DNA from: Amyloporia xantha
Lineage: Eukaryota; Basidiomycota; Agaricomycetes; Polyporales; Adustoporiaceae
Direction: 5' to 3'
Length of the DNA stretch: 64,000 bases
NCBI GenBank assembly: GCA_036971615.1
Contig: JAYKKR010000004.1
Location: forward strand, 1 to 64,000
This document shows, in pieces, positions 8,921-18,900 of this stretch. Below the pieces are notes generated by a model. It was not told the DNA's origin. It did no database searches and was given only the letters and a program-made list of their open reading frames with translations. Each line of letters begins with the position of its first letter. Position 1 is the stretch's first letter. Made by a program: the position numbers and the translations under genes.

Positions 8921-10867
8921 ATGCCCGCACTACCGCACTACATCGAACAAGGCCTTCTCAAAGGCAGGCTGTTCGTTAACAAAACGCTAGCCAATATGCC
9001 AGAGTCGCTGGAGTCGGAAGACCACCTTAAGCCGCTCGGTCCGAATCTCCGCCAAGTTCGAGATTTCTTGAAGGCTCACGACTACATTGTGACGCCTACA
9101 GACAAGAATCTGGGAATTGCGGTGTCAGAGCGCACCTGGATCATCTCTCAAACCTTGGAGGTGCTGTCAAATGCTAAGGATTATCGACGCCTTAACAGAT
9201 TAACAGCCAACGAAATCCTTCGAGAAAAATGTGCAGAAATGAATGCGTTGGCAGACTTAACTGAGGTCTACCTTACGCTTGAGGAGCCGTTTAACCTGTC
9301 AGACTTTTTGCGGTCTAAGATAACACCGGCAGGTTCGAGTAACCATCATATACCTGTATTCTACGGTATACCTAAAATTCACAAATATCCTGTGAAATTT
9401 AGGCCGATAATTCCATGTCACTCGGCCATTCAAAATCCTGCGGCTAAATTCGTTTCTAAAAAACTCAAACCGATTGTCGAGTCGGCGCCAACCATTTTAC
9501 ATGGTACCAAACACTTGGCGATAAAATTGAGTCAACTGAAGTTGCGTCGAGATCGCCGCTGGTACATTGTTACTGGCGACGTCGTCGCGTTCTACCCAAA
9601 CATTCCTTTAGACAAATGTCTGAATATTGTTAACGAGCTTTATCTCGAGCATTATTGGAGTGCGGATCCGGAACGCGGCGGAGCAAATCATGCTAAGAAG
9701 GTCCAAGAAATCTTCAAACGCTGTCTCGAGGTTGGCAACACTAGGTTGCTTACACAGTTTCAAGGTGTTTTATATGAGCAATTGCGCGGCCTAGCAATGG
9801 GCGTTGCGGACTCACCGGATCTAGCTAACCTGTATGGTTGGTGGTTCGAGCGCAAATGCGATATAATGAATAACGATCTAGTCCCTTTCTACGGTCGTTA
9901 CATCGATGATTGTTTAGCGATTGTCTACGCCTCTAGTGAACAAGAGGCGTTGGACATTATCTCTTACAATATTCACTTCGATGGCTGTGTTATTGAGTGG
10001 AATGTATCGCATCGGTCTCAGGTGTTCCTGGACATGACGCTCTACAAAGATGAATTTGATAGACTGCAGCACATGCCATACCGCAAAGCGGCATCCCACC
10101 AAGAAAGGATTCCATGGATATCTCATCACCCTCTCGACGTAAAGAGGGGTACCTTCATAGGGGAGATGTCACGGCTTGCCACCCTGAGTAGTACTAAGCA
10201 TACTTACTTACAGGCCATGCAGGGCTTGGTCGCCCTGTACATGTGCAGGGGGTATCCCGAACAACTCGTGACTCATTGGCTGAAGAATAACATCTCAGAA
10301 CGATGGGAAAAACGGCTCAGTGTACCGCGTGACGGCGGTGAGCCTAAGGCGTCGCAAGGCGTTCTTGTACTGAAGTCTGAGTTTAACGAGGCATGGAACT
10401 ACTTTCAAGCGAAAGAGCTTGGAGACGTCATCACAGGATATTGGCGTGAGTGGTGCACACGCGCCGCCACAGGGGACTGGTCACCAGAATACCCGTACGA
10501 GGACCTTCAGTCTGGTCGAGCCTCATTCGACGCCGCGGCGAAATTCGGCAGTTGGCATGTAGGCGAGGAAACTAGATTTGTTGATATTCGTAAGACTGAT
10601 ATCCTAGACCGTCGCTGGTTAGTGTCTCGTAAAAGAACACGAAACTTAGCCGACATCGCAAGTGTCTGGAAAAAGATGATTCTCGAAAAGCTGGACGAGC
10701 GCGTCGTCAACGAACAATCTGCGGAAAGTTCGTCAATGACGGCGCACCATGTTCAAGGCGGTTCGCAGTTACCGTTTAGTCAGCCGGGGGAAGTCCCTGG
10801 GGTTTCTGACGACGATACAATTTATCTGCACCGTCACTCGCCGGACCCATTTGGGTGGGCACATTAG
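8921..10867 (+). CDS. Reverse transcriptase, Penelope-like, no endonuclease domain
   Basis: Predicted RNA-dependent DNA polymerase of a retroelement. The first ATG in the open frame is at 8921 (MPALPHYIEQGLLKGRL); the frame is open back to 8834. Motifs in order are: TPTDKNLGIAVSERTW in the N-terminal part, as in PLE RTs; IPKIHKYPVKFRPII (RT motif 2 region); GDVVAFYPNIPLD (first catalytic Asp); GLAMGVADSPDLANLYG; FYGRYIDDCLAIVY with the catalytic YIDD; VFLDMTLYKD; and WISHHPLDVKRGTFIGEMSRLA in the thumb, a region typical of PLEs. About 150 residues follow the thumb, but I see no GIY-YIG motif, zinc finger or catalytic pattern there, so it looks like an endonuclease-minus type. The reading frame is intact over 648 codons, so the copy may be young. 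Codon use is more AT-rich than in the flanking GC-rich gene. Confidence 0.85.
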   Translation: MPALPHYIEQGLLKGRLFVNKTLANMPESLESEDHLKPLGPNLRQVRDFLKAHDYIVTPTDKNLGIAVSERTWIISQTLEVLSNAKDYRRLNRLTANEILREKCAEMNALADLTEVYLTLEEPFNLSDFLRSKITPAGSSNHHIPVFYGIPKIHKYPVKFRPIIPCHSAIQNPAAKFVSKKLKPIVESAPTILHGTKHLAIKLSQLKLRRDRRWYIVTGDVVAFYPNIPLDKCLNIVNELYLEHYWSADPERGGANHAKKVQEIFKRCLEVGNTRLLTQFQGVLYEQLRGLAMGVADSPDLANLYGWWFERKCDIMNNDLVPFYGRYIDDCLAIVYASSEQEALDIISYNIHFDGCVIEWNVSHRSQVFLDMTLYKDEFDRLQHMPYRKAASHQERIPWISHHPLDVKRGTFIGEMSRLATLSSTKHTYLQAMQGLVALYMCRGYPEQLVTHWLKNNISERWEKRLSVPRDGGEPKASQGVLVLKSEFNEAWNYFQAKELGDVITGYWREWCTRAATGDWSPEYPYEDLQSGRASFDAAAKFGSWHVGEETRFVDIRKTDILDRRWLVSRKRTRNLADIASVWKKMILEKLDERVVNEQSAESSSMTAHHVQGGSQLPFSQPGEVPGVSDDDTIYLHRHSPDPFGWAH

Positions 10868-11848
10868 TACCTGCGTTGGTGAAAACTGTAGCCAGCGTGT
10901 GGGAGGGTGTGTCTGCTAGCGAGTCAGCCAGCATGTGGCTTTTATTTGTTATACTCTGGAGACTATTCTGTTCGCCCGTTGGCGGTCTCCTTTACATTCT
11001 CAGAAGTGTGGAAGGCGCATAACTGGGCCTGAGCCTCTCTTTGGCGGTGCCGCTTGCGGATGCCTCTGATGCTCGGGGGGAGGGTACCACGACTACTCTT
11101 ATGGATGAACTGACCCTGTGCGGCAGTCCTGCGACCGTTGTATAACTGATAATTTCATGTGCTGTAGTTGGCAGCCCGCGATTCGAATGGTAGTTCCTCA
11201 CGAGCTCTGATTCAGTGTCTTTCAGCTGTTTCGGAAGGGGGGAGATCAGCAACTCTTTCGCTACCTCACTTGCAATATCTTGTAAGTACCACGGTTTCTG
11301 TGTACATAACAGACGGTATTAACCGAGGCGTTTTACCTAATTTAACCTAACCAGAACCTAACCTAACCGTGCGTATATTCCTTAATCGGAAATACAATAC
11401 TGTCGACTTATTGATGTCGTAATAGTAACCTAATCTAACCGAACCTAACCTAACGGACCTAACGGTCCGGGCCAGGTGCGTAGTCCTTAATGCAATTAGC
11501 GCCGGGGTAACGTGACTTCGTCACGTGACATGGGGCGTCTAATATACGCGCTCGATGACGTCATGTTCTAGGCCAGCCTGGGCCATGACGTCAGGGGTGG
11601 CACATGTGATTGTATGAATCACATGCACCGGCTCGGCTACTTCGGTGTTTTCTCGGAGCGGCGGAACGCCGACGGAAGGAAGACTTGCCTTAACGGGCAA
11701 CAGATCTAGGCAATGACATCATAGTCCGATGCCACCCGATAGCGGGATTATGCTATTGGCTCGGACTTCTCGGCATGTATTAATAAGATATTATGCCGTC
11801 GTACCACTTTTCAAAGTCGTACGATGCGAGGAAATTCTCGCTTGACTA

Positions 11849-11920
11849 AGCAAGGGCCTGATGAGTCTATAAAAGACGAAATGGGTCGGTGTTGGATCCC
11901 CAGCACCTCATTGCCCAGCT
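11849..11920 (+). ncRNA. Type I hammerhead ribozyme, copy 1
   Basis: The core CUGAUGA is at 11858-11864 and GAAA at 11878-11881. Stem II is GUCU/AGAC with loop AUAAA. Stem III has A81-U911, U82-A910, G83-C909 and G84-U908, a three-base bulge, then an 8-bp helix GGUGUUGG/CCAGCACC closed by AUCC (numbers are the last three digits of the coordinates). The cleavage triplet is AUU at 11910-11912, so cleavage is predicted between 11912 and 11913. Stem I is GGGC/GCCC, then an internal loop, then AGC/GCU. The AUU triplet satisfies the NUH rule but is rarer than GUC, so activity may be slower. It is most likely used to process the element's transcripts. Confidence 0.85.
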
Positions 11921-12118
11921 CTGTCCCCCGCTCCTCAGCAACTTCCTTCGATAAGGTCGCCTTCGGCTCCCATATCTCAGTCGTCGCTTCGTCGCTCCAC
12001 CACCTAACCCCTAAGCACCTCATTGCCTAGCTCTGTCTCCCGCTCCTCAGCAACTTCCTCCGCTAAGGTCGCCTTCGGCTCCCATAGCTCCGTCGTCGCT
12101 TCGTCGCTCCACCACCTA
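11903..12118 (+). repeat. Internal tandem duplication of about 108 bp
   Basis: The block from GCACCTCATTGCCCAGCTC to CCACCTAACC is followed at once by a diverged copy starting GCACCTCATTGCCTAGCTC at about 12015. The second copy carries only the 3' strand of the hammerhead (stem III end, cleavage site and stem I), so it cannot form a ribozyme. The break lies within the ribozyme's stem III, very near the cleavage site. Confidence 0.8.
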
Positions 12119-12617
12119 ACCAGAACCTAACCTAACCGTGTGTATATTCCTTAATCGGAAATACGATACTGTCGACTTATTGTTGTCATTACAGTAACCT
12201 AATCTAACCGAACCTAACCTAACGGACCTAACGGTCCGGGCCAGGTGCGTAGTCCTTAATGCAATTAGCGCCGGGATTGCGTGACTCAGTCACGTGACAT
12301 GGGGCGTCTAATATACGCGCTCGATGACGTCATGTTCTAGGCTCGCCTGGGCCATGACGTCAGGGGTGGCACATGTGATTGCATGAATCACATGCACCGG
12401 CTCGGCTACTTCAGTGTTTTCTCGGAGCGGCGGAACGCCGACGGAAGGAAGACTTGCCTTACCGGGCAACAGATCTAGGCAATGACATCATAGTCCGATG
12501 CCACCCGATAGCGGGATTATGCTATTGGCTCGGACTTCTCGGCAACTATTAATAAGATATTATGCCGTCGTACCACTTTTCAAAGTCGTACGATGCGAGG
12601 TAATTCTCGCTTGACTA

Positions 12618-12689
12618 AGCAAGGGCCTGATGAGTCTATAAAAGACGAAATGGGTCGGTGTTGGATCCCCAGCACCTCATTGCCCAGCT
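12618..12689 (+). ncRNA. Type I hammerhead ribozyme, copy 2
   Basis: All bases of the fold match copy 1 at an offset of 769: CUGAUGA at 12627-12633, GAAA at 12647-12650, AUU at 12679-12681, with predicted cleavage between 12681 and 12682. The element copy ends only about 30 bases past the cleavage point, after CCCCGCTCC. This suggests the ribozyme marks the functional 3' boundary of the unit. Confidence 0.85.
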
Positions 12690-12711
12690 CTGTCCCCCGC
12701 TCCCTAAGCTT

Positions 12712-13069
12712 CACAAACAGGAGATATTCATAATCAGGATAAGGAGACACATCAGCAAAACCCCACTTTTTCTTAGCCCACTTAATTTCTTAATTTCCTT
12801 AGACAAGAACAATAAGACACAAATTGTGAAAATTAAGATGCATTAAGACAAAATTAAGAGTGAGGATCATTCTTGGCTGTCTTAGATTTGTCTTGATAAG
12901 AAGGTAAGACCTGATAAGGTCAGTAAGGAAAATGTTGAGTTTTCCTGATGCAGAGAGACTGATACAAGAGCTCATGACACGGCGATGACATTCATACAAC
13001 AACTTTTGTACAATTACGAGACTAGAGAATACTCACAAACTGGCCGTTGCCAAAGGCTGAAAACAACGA
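12712..13069. other. AT-rich intergenic spacer
   Basis: This spacer separates the retroelement from the 3' end of the next minus-strand gene. It is AT-rich with several AATTAAG/CTTAATT words in inverted arrangement (12778-12860). I see no gene or RNA. Confidence 0.5.
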
Positions 13070-15157
13070 TCACGGAGATGATACGTAGTCGGGATCCTGC
13101 GACGCCTCTTGTGACTCGGACTCCTGTCCTTGAGATAAGTCGTTGTCACTGGTGATGACATGGTCGACGTGTGCAGCGTAGTTGTCGCGGTTGTCATATC
13201 GCAGACGCTTGTAGGCCGAACGAATTTGGGCACGATCCTCGTCATCGAGTCCACGCTTGAGCGCCTGAAGCTCCGCGACTCTTTGGGCAGAGAGACCATT
13301 TTTCCTACCCATGCCGGCGGGGGCAGAGTAGGATTGTATAGCTTTGGCCCAACGATCTTCAGCCGTGTGCTTGGCACCATCGATCAAATGTTTCATGAAA
13401 ATGGTGGTGGGGTCATTGGACTCGAATGGAGGGTCGTCCAAGTCGATTTGGTCGTCCAAATGACGCTGGAGTTCAGCTGAGTCGAATAGGCCCTGTAGAA
13501 AGGACACCTCTACTGTCTGTTGATATATACTTGCTCTCACCTCACGCATGGTGGCAAACCAGTACTGCAGAAAGCGTTGGTGCATGACGAGCTCAGGTGG
13601 ACTTGAGGTCGACCAATCTCGCAGTGGCTGCAAAAGCATTCAACAAAATCTTTTGAGTGAAATACCGCACAACGAGCGACTCACCGTAGCTCTTCCGAGA
13701 GTGATCCACGTGTCGATAGACTTCTGCAAGTTCTCTCCCAACAATTTGTAGTCCTTCTCGCCGTGGAAAATCATCAGGTACGCCGTTACCGCCCCCACCA
13801 GTTGAATTCCGTCACGTATCCAACCGCGGGTAATGCATTCTGGTGAGGGGTCGAGCTCCCAAAACCCTTCGTGACTCTTGGCCTTCAATTTTGCCAGTTC
13901 TTCTTTCCGGATGTTCTGCTCTTTGATGTAAACGACAACAAAGACGGAATCGGAGATTGGCTCGTTCTTCAGGCTGGTGACTGCCCCAGTCCCAGTCGCT
14001 TCCTCGGGGGTGCTCTGATAGGATGAACCCGATAGCGAGGTCATGGACGACTCGCCGCTGAGCACGCCGGCCTCCGGCGACTGTTCATCCTCTTCCTCCT
14101 CCTCCTCTCCCTCTTCCTCCTCCTCCTCCTCTTCCTCTCCTTCCTCTTCATCCTCCAGTCGGGCATGAATATTGGTTTCCAGATCCTTTGGCAACGTCAT
14201 GTTGTGGAACGTCTAAGCCATGTGAGCGTCGCATCACAAATTCAACACAGACCATACGTACCTTGAACAAAACGTGAAACAGACTCTCACACACAGCCGT
14301 CTCCAGATATAAGAGGGATTCGTCGCAAGCCACTCGGTTCCTGGTGCCGACATGGCACTCTCGAGTCACGAAGAGGTCGGGCACCTCAGTGTGCGTGGGC
14401 TTCAGGATTCTCTTGCCATGGTCAGCATGAATCTCGGACCCCTGCAGAGGGTGTCTAGCGTCGAATGCTCGAATGACATCGTTGACGATCACCTCGTTTG
14501 CTGCGCTGATGGCATGCTGATGTAAAGATGTCGGCGCGCCGGCAGTAGCCTTATTTGCTTCTACATTGTAGACAAACCTATGGGGAGGGGTAGAGGATTT
14601 ATCATTTAGGTCTCCAATGGGGATGTATGGTGAACTCACCAGAATCTGTAACGCTCTACGAGTTCAGAACAGGAGTCCAAAAGTTCCGTCCTGAGTTCCT
14701 TCCAGTCGTCGCGCGAGACGTCGGACGTAGTCTGTCAGGGTCGCAATCAGTAGCATAACCACTTCGAACAACGCTCTCACTAACATGTACTTTGTCGTAT
14801 ATGTAGGGAAAGTCCGGATCATCCAGCAGATCTCCCAAGACCTTTGCGATGTGTGGCAAGGATTGCACAATCTCTTTGAGGGAGGGTTCCTCGTCTTTAC
14901 TGGGATGATCAGAAGGGGCTTCTGGGATGTGTTGTAAGCAAACATCTAGTCGTGCAACAAGTATGGTAGCACTTACTGATGGATCCGAAGCTCAAATCCA
15001 GGCGATGTAGGGGCGATGAGTCCTCCGAGAACTCAGACTCGTCGTATGGAGAAGAGTGTATAAGACAATACTGGGTACTGAGCCCGTCAATGGGCTCAGT
15101 GTCCGGAGGCCACTGAGGATGTACGTGAGGGAGATCCATGAGGGAGGAAACAGCCAC
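13070..15157 (-). CDS. Unknown acidic protein, about six exons
   Basis: I do not recognise this protein family. The start is at ATG 15157 (MAVSSLMDLPHVHP; the second Met six codons on is also possible). Reading through: SFGSI, intron GTAAGTGC...CCCAG, KAPSDHPSKDEEPSLKEIVQ, FPYIYDK, intron, TTSDVSRDDWKELRTELL, intron, FVYNVEANKATAG, VPDLFVTRECHVGTRN, ESLLYLETAVCESLFHVLFK, intron, TFHNMTLPKDLE. An almost pure Glu tract follows (14160-14070), then a Ser/Thr-rich linker, then FVVVYIKEQNIRKEE and a final exon ending DPDYVSSP. All junctions keep frame, so the gene looks intact. The Glu tract and charged C-terminus suggest a soluble, possibly nuclear protein. No enzyme motif or transmembrane segment was seen. 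Confidence 0.6.
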
Positions 15158-16102
15158 GCCAAGTTAAACATTCCTCAAGGCCGTACGGGTTGGCAAGTGA
15201 CGCAATGTCTCTAGCCTGGCTGACATAGCAGCTCGTCCAACTCATCTCTCGAAAATCACCTCACACCCATTGCCAGGCAACATACTTGAGAAAATGAAGA
15301 AAACGAGACTGTTAGACTCCGAGGGATTAGGGCTGCGAAACTCTGCTCACTCGGTGATAACCTACTGTTTCCACTCGGGTTGGATCCTGGTATGGGTGAT
15401 GACTGCAGGCTTGAGCAAAAAATTGAAAAAAGTCATGAGCGTTTCTGTACATGTATCCATAGCCTGTACGAAATGTTTGGGCACGAGAATGGCTCGCACA
15501 TGCCAGGAAATAATACACTTACTTACACCCTGTGCAGCGCGGGTGGGCGCCATGGCTTCGATGCAGCACGGTCGGATTTAGCCGTGTCCGAATGCCTTCA
15601 AACAAACGACTTGGACAGCTCACAGCCCCGTATCTCCAATATCTCTTGCCAGTGAAAACCTTTGTCCTCTCTTCCTCGCTATGTCTACTTCAACCCAGGC
15701 TGTGGCACGCCCCATCCAACAGCGGGTTAGGAAGAGCATCCGGACTTTGGCGGAAACGTTTCGCGTCAAAAGGTGAGCAGCTCCATATCCATGATCCGTA
15801 CGCGAACAAGGATTCGCTTGGCTTGTGCGGATGGCGAGTCTTGTACGACTCTCCGATGCTGGCTTATGAGGGGCTTAGGGTACCCAATGGCCGGTCATCA
15901 AAGAACTCAGAGGCGTGGCGTCCGACGCTATAGGACTAAGCCGTCCTCTGTCGTTCTTCACGATATCCTGTCCTAGACAGCTTCATGAGCCAGTTTAATC
16001 CTTATTATAGGCCCATCTGTACGAACATGATGATGCATTGTTTCCTTTGGTCGTGGATCGTCATTACTTCGTGGTATCGGACATCGCTTGCTTTATTCTC
16101 AA
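15158..16102. other. Intergenic, no gene recognised
   Basis: This stretch has only short open frames. I see no start, splice and codon pattern that holds together, no repeat, and no RNA gene. It may contain the promoter of the minus-strand gene on its left and the 5' leader or a small upstream exon of the F-box-like gene on its right (CCATAG near 16132-16137 could be an acceptor). Confidence 0.4.
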
Positions 16103-17557
16103 ATGTACGCGACAGCTCATATTACTCTTTTCCATAGACATCGTCGCTTTCGCCGTTCTTCGCAGGGAGCTTCTAATATACCCTATGTTCCCCCCGAAGT
16201 TTGGGGAATTATTATCCAGCACGCGTGCTTGTTTGACCACGATCCGCTGGATACATCTCAGGAGCTTTCCTTCCTCGAATCTGCATATACCCAACGAACG
16301 ACATATCGATCTTCGATGCATATCAAACTCTCTCTTTCGCTCGTCTCGAAGAATTGGAATGAACTCACCCGACCATATCTCTATGAGTTTGTCTGGATCG
16401 GACGGGCGGTGCAGGCGAAGCTTCTCGCGCGCACATTGGACACAGAGCATGTGCAAACTTCACAGACGAGCGGAAGATATCTTCGGCGCCTGCATATCGA
16501 GACGCCGGCTCTAGAGCGTTGTTCACCCTCGGACCTACGCACAATCCTCGACTATGCAACACAACTTTCCATCTTCTCCGATCACCGCTCTGTCCAGCGT
16601 AATCTCATTGAGCACATTCACGACCCGAGGTGCAGTCCTGAGGAAATCCTCAGGCTTGTAGCACACCAAGAAATCCGCCGTCTCAGTTGGACAAGCTATG
16701 ACGACACACCATTTCACTTCCGTATGCATCCTCTCGAGAGCAATCTCGCGACGAGACTCGAATACCTCGAACTGTCATCATGCTCTCCGAATTTCTCGCC
16801 TGTGTCCTCCCATAGCGAGAAGATTAGCATGGATGTCTCTCTACCGTCATTGCGCGCCCTCAAGGTATCGTTGGACAACAATACCTTTGCCGCATTGGCG
16901 TCATGGGACATGCCTCGCCTTACGAACCTCTCTGTCGTGTCTTCGGATTTCAGCTATACAGGAGCCGGGTTCTCGCAATTTTTCAAGGCGCATGGCAGCA
17001 AGCTGCGGCAGCTGGAACTCGGACACTCTTCCTCCCTTATCGAAGAGTACTATCTCACCGTTCCGCAACACGTTCGTCAGATGCAGCAGAATCAGCAGAC
17101 TCAACGTCCGATACCCCTGGCAGACTGGTGCCCCAACCTGCGCGAGTTCATTTGCTCTGCAGATGCAGAATGGCACTGGCAATCTCCGGACTGGATAGCG
17201 CCTCACGTTCTACTACCCTCCCATCCGTGCCTCGAGCTCATCGGTATCCGCGACATCGACAAACGGCTCAGAGACGATCCTCACTTCTTCGCGAGTGACT
17301 TTGCCACACCATACTTCCCTCTGTATGAGCAGATATCGTCGCTCCTACGCGTTGATGCGTTCCCAAATTTACGCTTCGTGCGTGACCTCAGTTGCGAAAG
17401 TCATCGGATGCGCGCTGTGCGGCCTGCGCCTCGCGTTACCCAGTTCTGGACAAAGGTCGTAAGGCGGTGTCAAGACCGAGGGGTCTGGTTGGAGGATTGT
17501 TCGGGCGTTAACATTACGCTACGAAATCTACGACAGGCGAGCTCAGCTCAGGGATAG
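16103..17557 (+). CDS. F-box-like protein
   Basis: A single large exon encodes about 484 residues from the ATG at 16103. The N-terminal segment IPYVPPEVWGIIIQHACL, followed by LSLSVLVSKNWNELTRPYLYE-like spacing (LSLSLVSKNWNELTRP), has the Pro-x-Glu-x-W/hydrophobic-helix and VSKxW pattern of basidiomycete F-box-like proteins. The rest has leucine-rich stretches such as LEYLELSSC, LPSLRALKVSL and LRQLELGHSS, as in the LRR-like substrate-binding half. The expected role is substrate recognition in an SCF-type ubiquitin ligase, but no partner is visible in the window. Such proteins are strongly amplified in mushroom genomes. The true start could lie in an upstream exon joined at about 16138. It faces the glutathione transferase gene tail-to-tail. 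Confidence 0.7.
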   Translation: MYATAHITLFHRHRRFRRSSQGASNIPYVPPEVWGIIIQHACLFDHDPLDTSQELSFLESAYTQRTTYRSSMHIKLSLSLVSKNWNELTRPYLYEFVWIGRAVQAKLLARTLDTEHVQTSQTSGRYLRRLHIETPALERCSPSDLRTILDYATQLSIFSDHRSVQRNLIEHIHDPRCSPEEILRLVAHQEIRRLSWTSYDDTPFHFRMHPLESNLATRLEYLELSSCSPNFSPVSSHSEKISMDVSLPSLRALKVSLDNNTFAALASWDMPRLTNLSVVSSDFSYTGAGFSQFFKAHGSKLRQLELGHSSSLIEEYYLTVPQHVRQMQQNQQTQRPIPLADWCPNLREFICSADAEWHWQSPDWIAPHVLLPSHPCLELIGIRDIDKRLRDDPHFFASDFATPYFPLYEQISSLLRVDAFPNLRFVRDLSCESHRMRAVRPAPRVTQFWTKVVRRCQDRGVWLEDCSGVNITLRNLRQASSAQG

Positions 17558-17881
17558 AGACGATGGTAACGACGACGAAGATATGTCAGCTTCAACGATT
17601 TGATTCCTAGATGAAATTTTTACATGACCATGTATTGTTCAAATCCAGCATGCACGCTGCATGGCCGAAGTGTATCCGTAAGCATCTATACCTGCTGCAT
17701 ACTACTGAAATTGTATCCTTTCGGATAATATATCGGTGTGCCTTCACGTGGCGTTTATGCTACCGCCTTCTCGCACGAAGACATAACGCAGTTCAGGTCT
17801 GTATTTTCTTATGCCGGCCTCCAAACGTAAGCATGATAGTTATTACACGTGCAAGAGTTCTATCGACATCTCTATAATACA
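17558..17881. other. Short 3'-to-3' spacer
   Basis: This spacer lies between the stop codons of the F-box-like gene (plus strand) and the glutathione transferase gene (minus strand). It is AT-richer than both and presumably carries the two 3' ends. No distinct terminator or repeat was seen. Confidence 0.5.
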
Positions 17882-18823
17882 CTACAAAGACGAGCGTACG
17901 TCCCACACATTCTTGATCGCCTCCCTGGACATAAGCTTTTGGTGCCAGCTGCAACGCCTCATCAGCCGCGATGGCAGCAGATGACGAAGAATGGCCAACT
18001 TACGCATGGACGGAGGGAAAGTCCTTCTCGAAGTTGACGCTCTCAAAGTCGGGCAAGATCATGCCCAAGGCAGCGTTGTTCCACCTTTTAAGGAACGTCG
18101 ATGGTGAGGTGGACAGGTCGACGACTCGAAAGTGCAATCCACTCACGATATGAAAGATATGTCGGCGACGCTACACTTGCCGCCAACCAGCCACTCTTGC
18201 TTGGAAAGAACACTCTCGAGGACACCGAGAACACGAGCCGTCTCCTTTTGGTATCGTTCAAGAGCGCTGGGAACCTTCTCCGGGTGGTACACCTTGAACC
18301 AGATGGCCTGCCCGAAGTAAGGGCTATTATGACAGTGAGTTACGAGTCATCTATGTAGGAACGAAAGACCGACCCTTGGCCTGAAGCTTGGAAGAACAAC
18401 CACTGCAACTGAAGAATCTTATCTTCGGGCGTGGCTGCCGAGATCTTGTGAGCGGTATCGTACTTCTCAACAAGATAGACGATGATCGCGTTGGATTCCC
18501 TATATGACGTACATCAATTACGAATACGCAGCTAGCAGCATCACCGACTGACCAGACCGTGAAATCCTTGTTGTGGTGATCGATCAAAGCAGGAATCCGC
18601 CCGTTGGGATTGTACTTGGTGTATTCGGGGGCCTTGTGCTCACCGTTGTTGAAGTCGAGGTAGATGCTCTCGTACGTCAATCCGAGCTCGGCCAAAACGA
18701 ATGCAACTTTCCTGCGGCAGAGAATGAAGTCAGTATCTCTTCAACCATCCACAGTCGGTCTACGCACCAGCCGTTGGGACCACCCTTGTGGGTGTAAAGC
18801 GTGAATTGCTTGCCGTGCGACAT
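17882..18823 (-). CDS. Glutathione S-transferase, Ure2p-like
   Basis: Predicted cytosolic enzyme conjugating glutathione to electrophiles, or reducing peroxides with glutathione. The ATG at 18823 gives MSHGKQFTLYTHKGGPNGW, the thioredoxin-fold N-terminus of the Ure2p-like group. Six exons join in frame: W-KVAFVLAELGLTYES, YNPNGRIPALIDHHNKDF (with the cis-Pro of the G-site), ESNAIIVYLVEKYD (the Glu-Ser glutathione-binding pair), LQWLFFQASGQG-PYFGQA, a helical C-terminal domain with the WLVGGKCSVADIS N-capping motif, then NNAALGMILPDFES and a last exon ending DVRSSL at 17882. Introns are 47-65 bp. Length and motif order are normal and no break was seen. A TATA-like box lies about 70 bp upstream. 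Confidence 0.9.
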
Positions 18824-18891
18824 GTTGCTAGTACGAAGTGATTTAGTGGTGTTGGGACGAGTCTGAATTGACAATACCTGCTTGGATCCTC

Positions 18892-18900
18892 CCTTATATA
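18892..18900 (-). promoter_or_regulatory. TATA-like box upstream of glutathione transferase
   Basis: TATATAAGG reads on the minus strand 69-77 bp upstream of the start codon, a plausible core promoter position for a stress-inducible fungal gene. Confidence 0.5.

Larger units (their letters stand above)
8834..12711 (+). mobile_element. Penelope-like retroelement with tandem hammerhead units
   Basis: This composite element consists of a reverse transcriptase ORF (8921-10867), a 480-bp unique 3' segment, and two direct copies of a 769-bp non-coding unit, each with a hammerhead ribozyme. Hammerheads in tandem terminal repeats are a known hallmark of Penelope-like elements, and endonuclease-lacking PLEs are known in basidiomycetes. 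The second unit stops matching the first after about 12709 (CCCCGCTCC, then different bases), which marks the right edge. The left edge is not defined by a repeat. The ORF frame opens directly after a TAA at 8831, and no unit copy is found upstream, so the element is probably 5'-truncated. It lies just 100-200 bp from palindrome array D. Confidence 0.75.
11352..12711 (+). repeat. Two tandem copies of a 769-bp non-coding unit
   Basis: The segment starting CAGAACCTAACCTAACCG at 11352 recurs at 12121, and the ribozyme cores recur at the same 769-bp offset. Conservation is near identity across shared parts such as GCGTAGTCCTTAATGCAATT. Each unit contains short TTAGG-like tracts (AACCT repeats), a paired set of TGACGTCA palindromes, and a hairpin CATGTGATT/AATCACATG. 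The RNA between the two ribozyme cleavage points would be exactly one 769-nt monomer. Confidence 0.9.

Noticed and set aside
11340..11460. Interstitial telomere
   Set aside because: The CCTAACC words are irregular, not TTAGGG arrays, and belong to the repeated retroelement unit.
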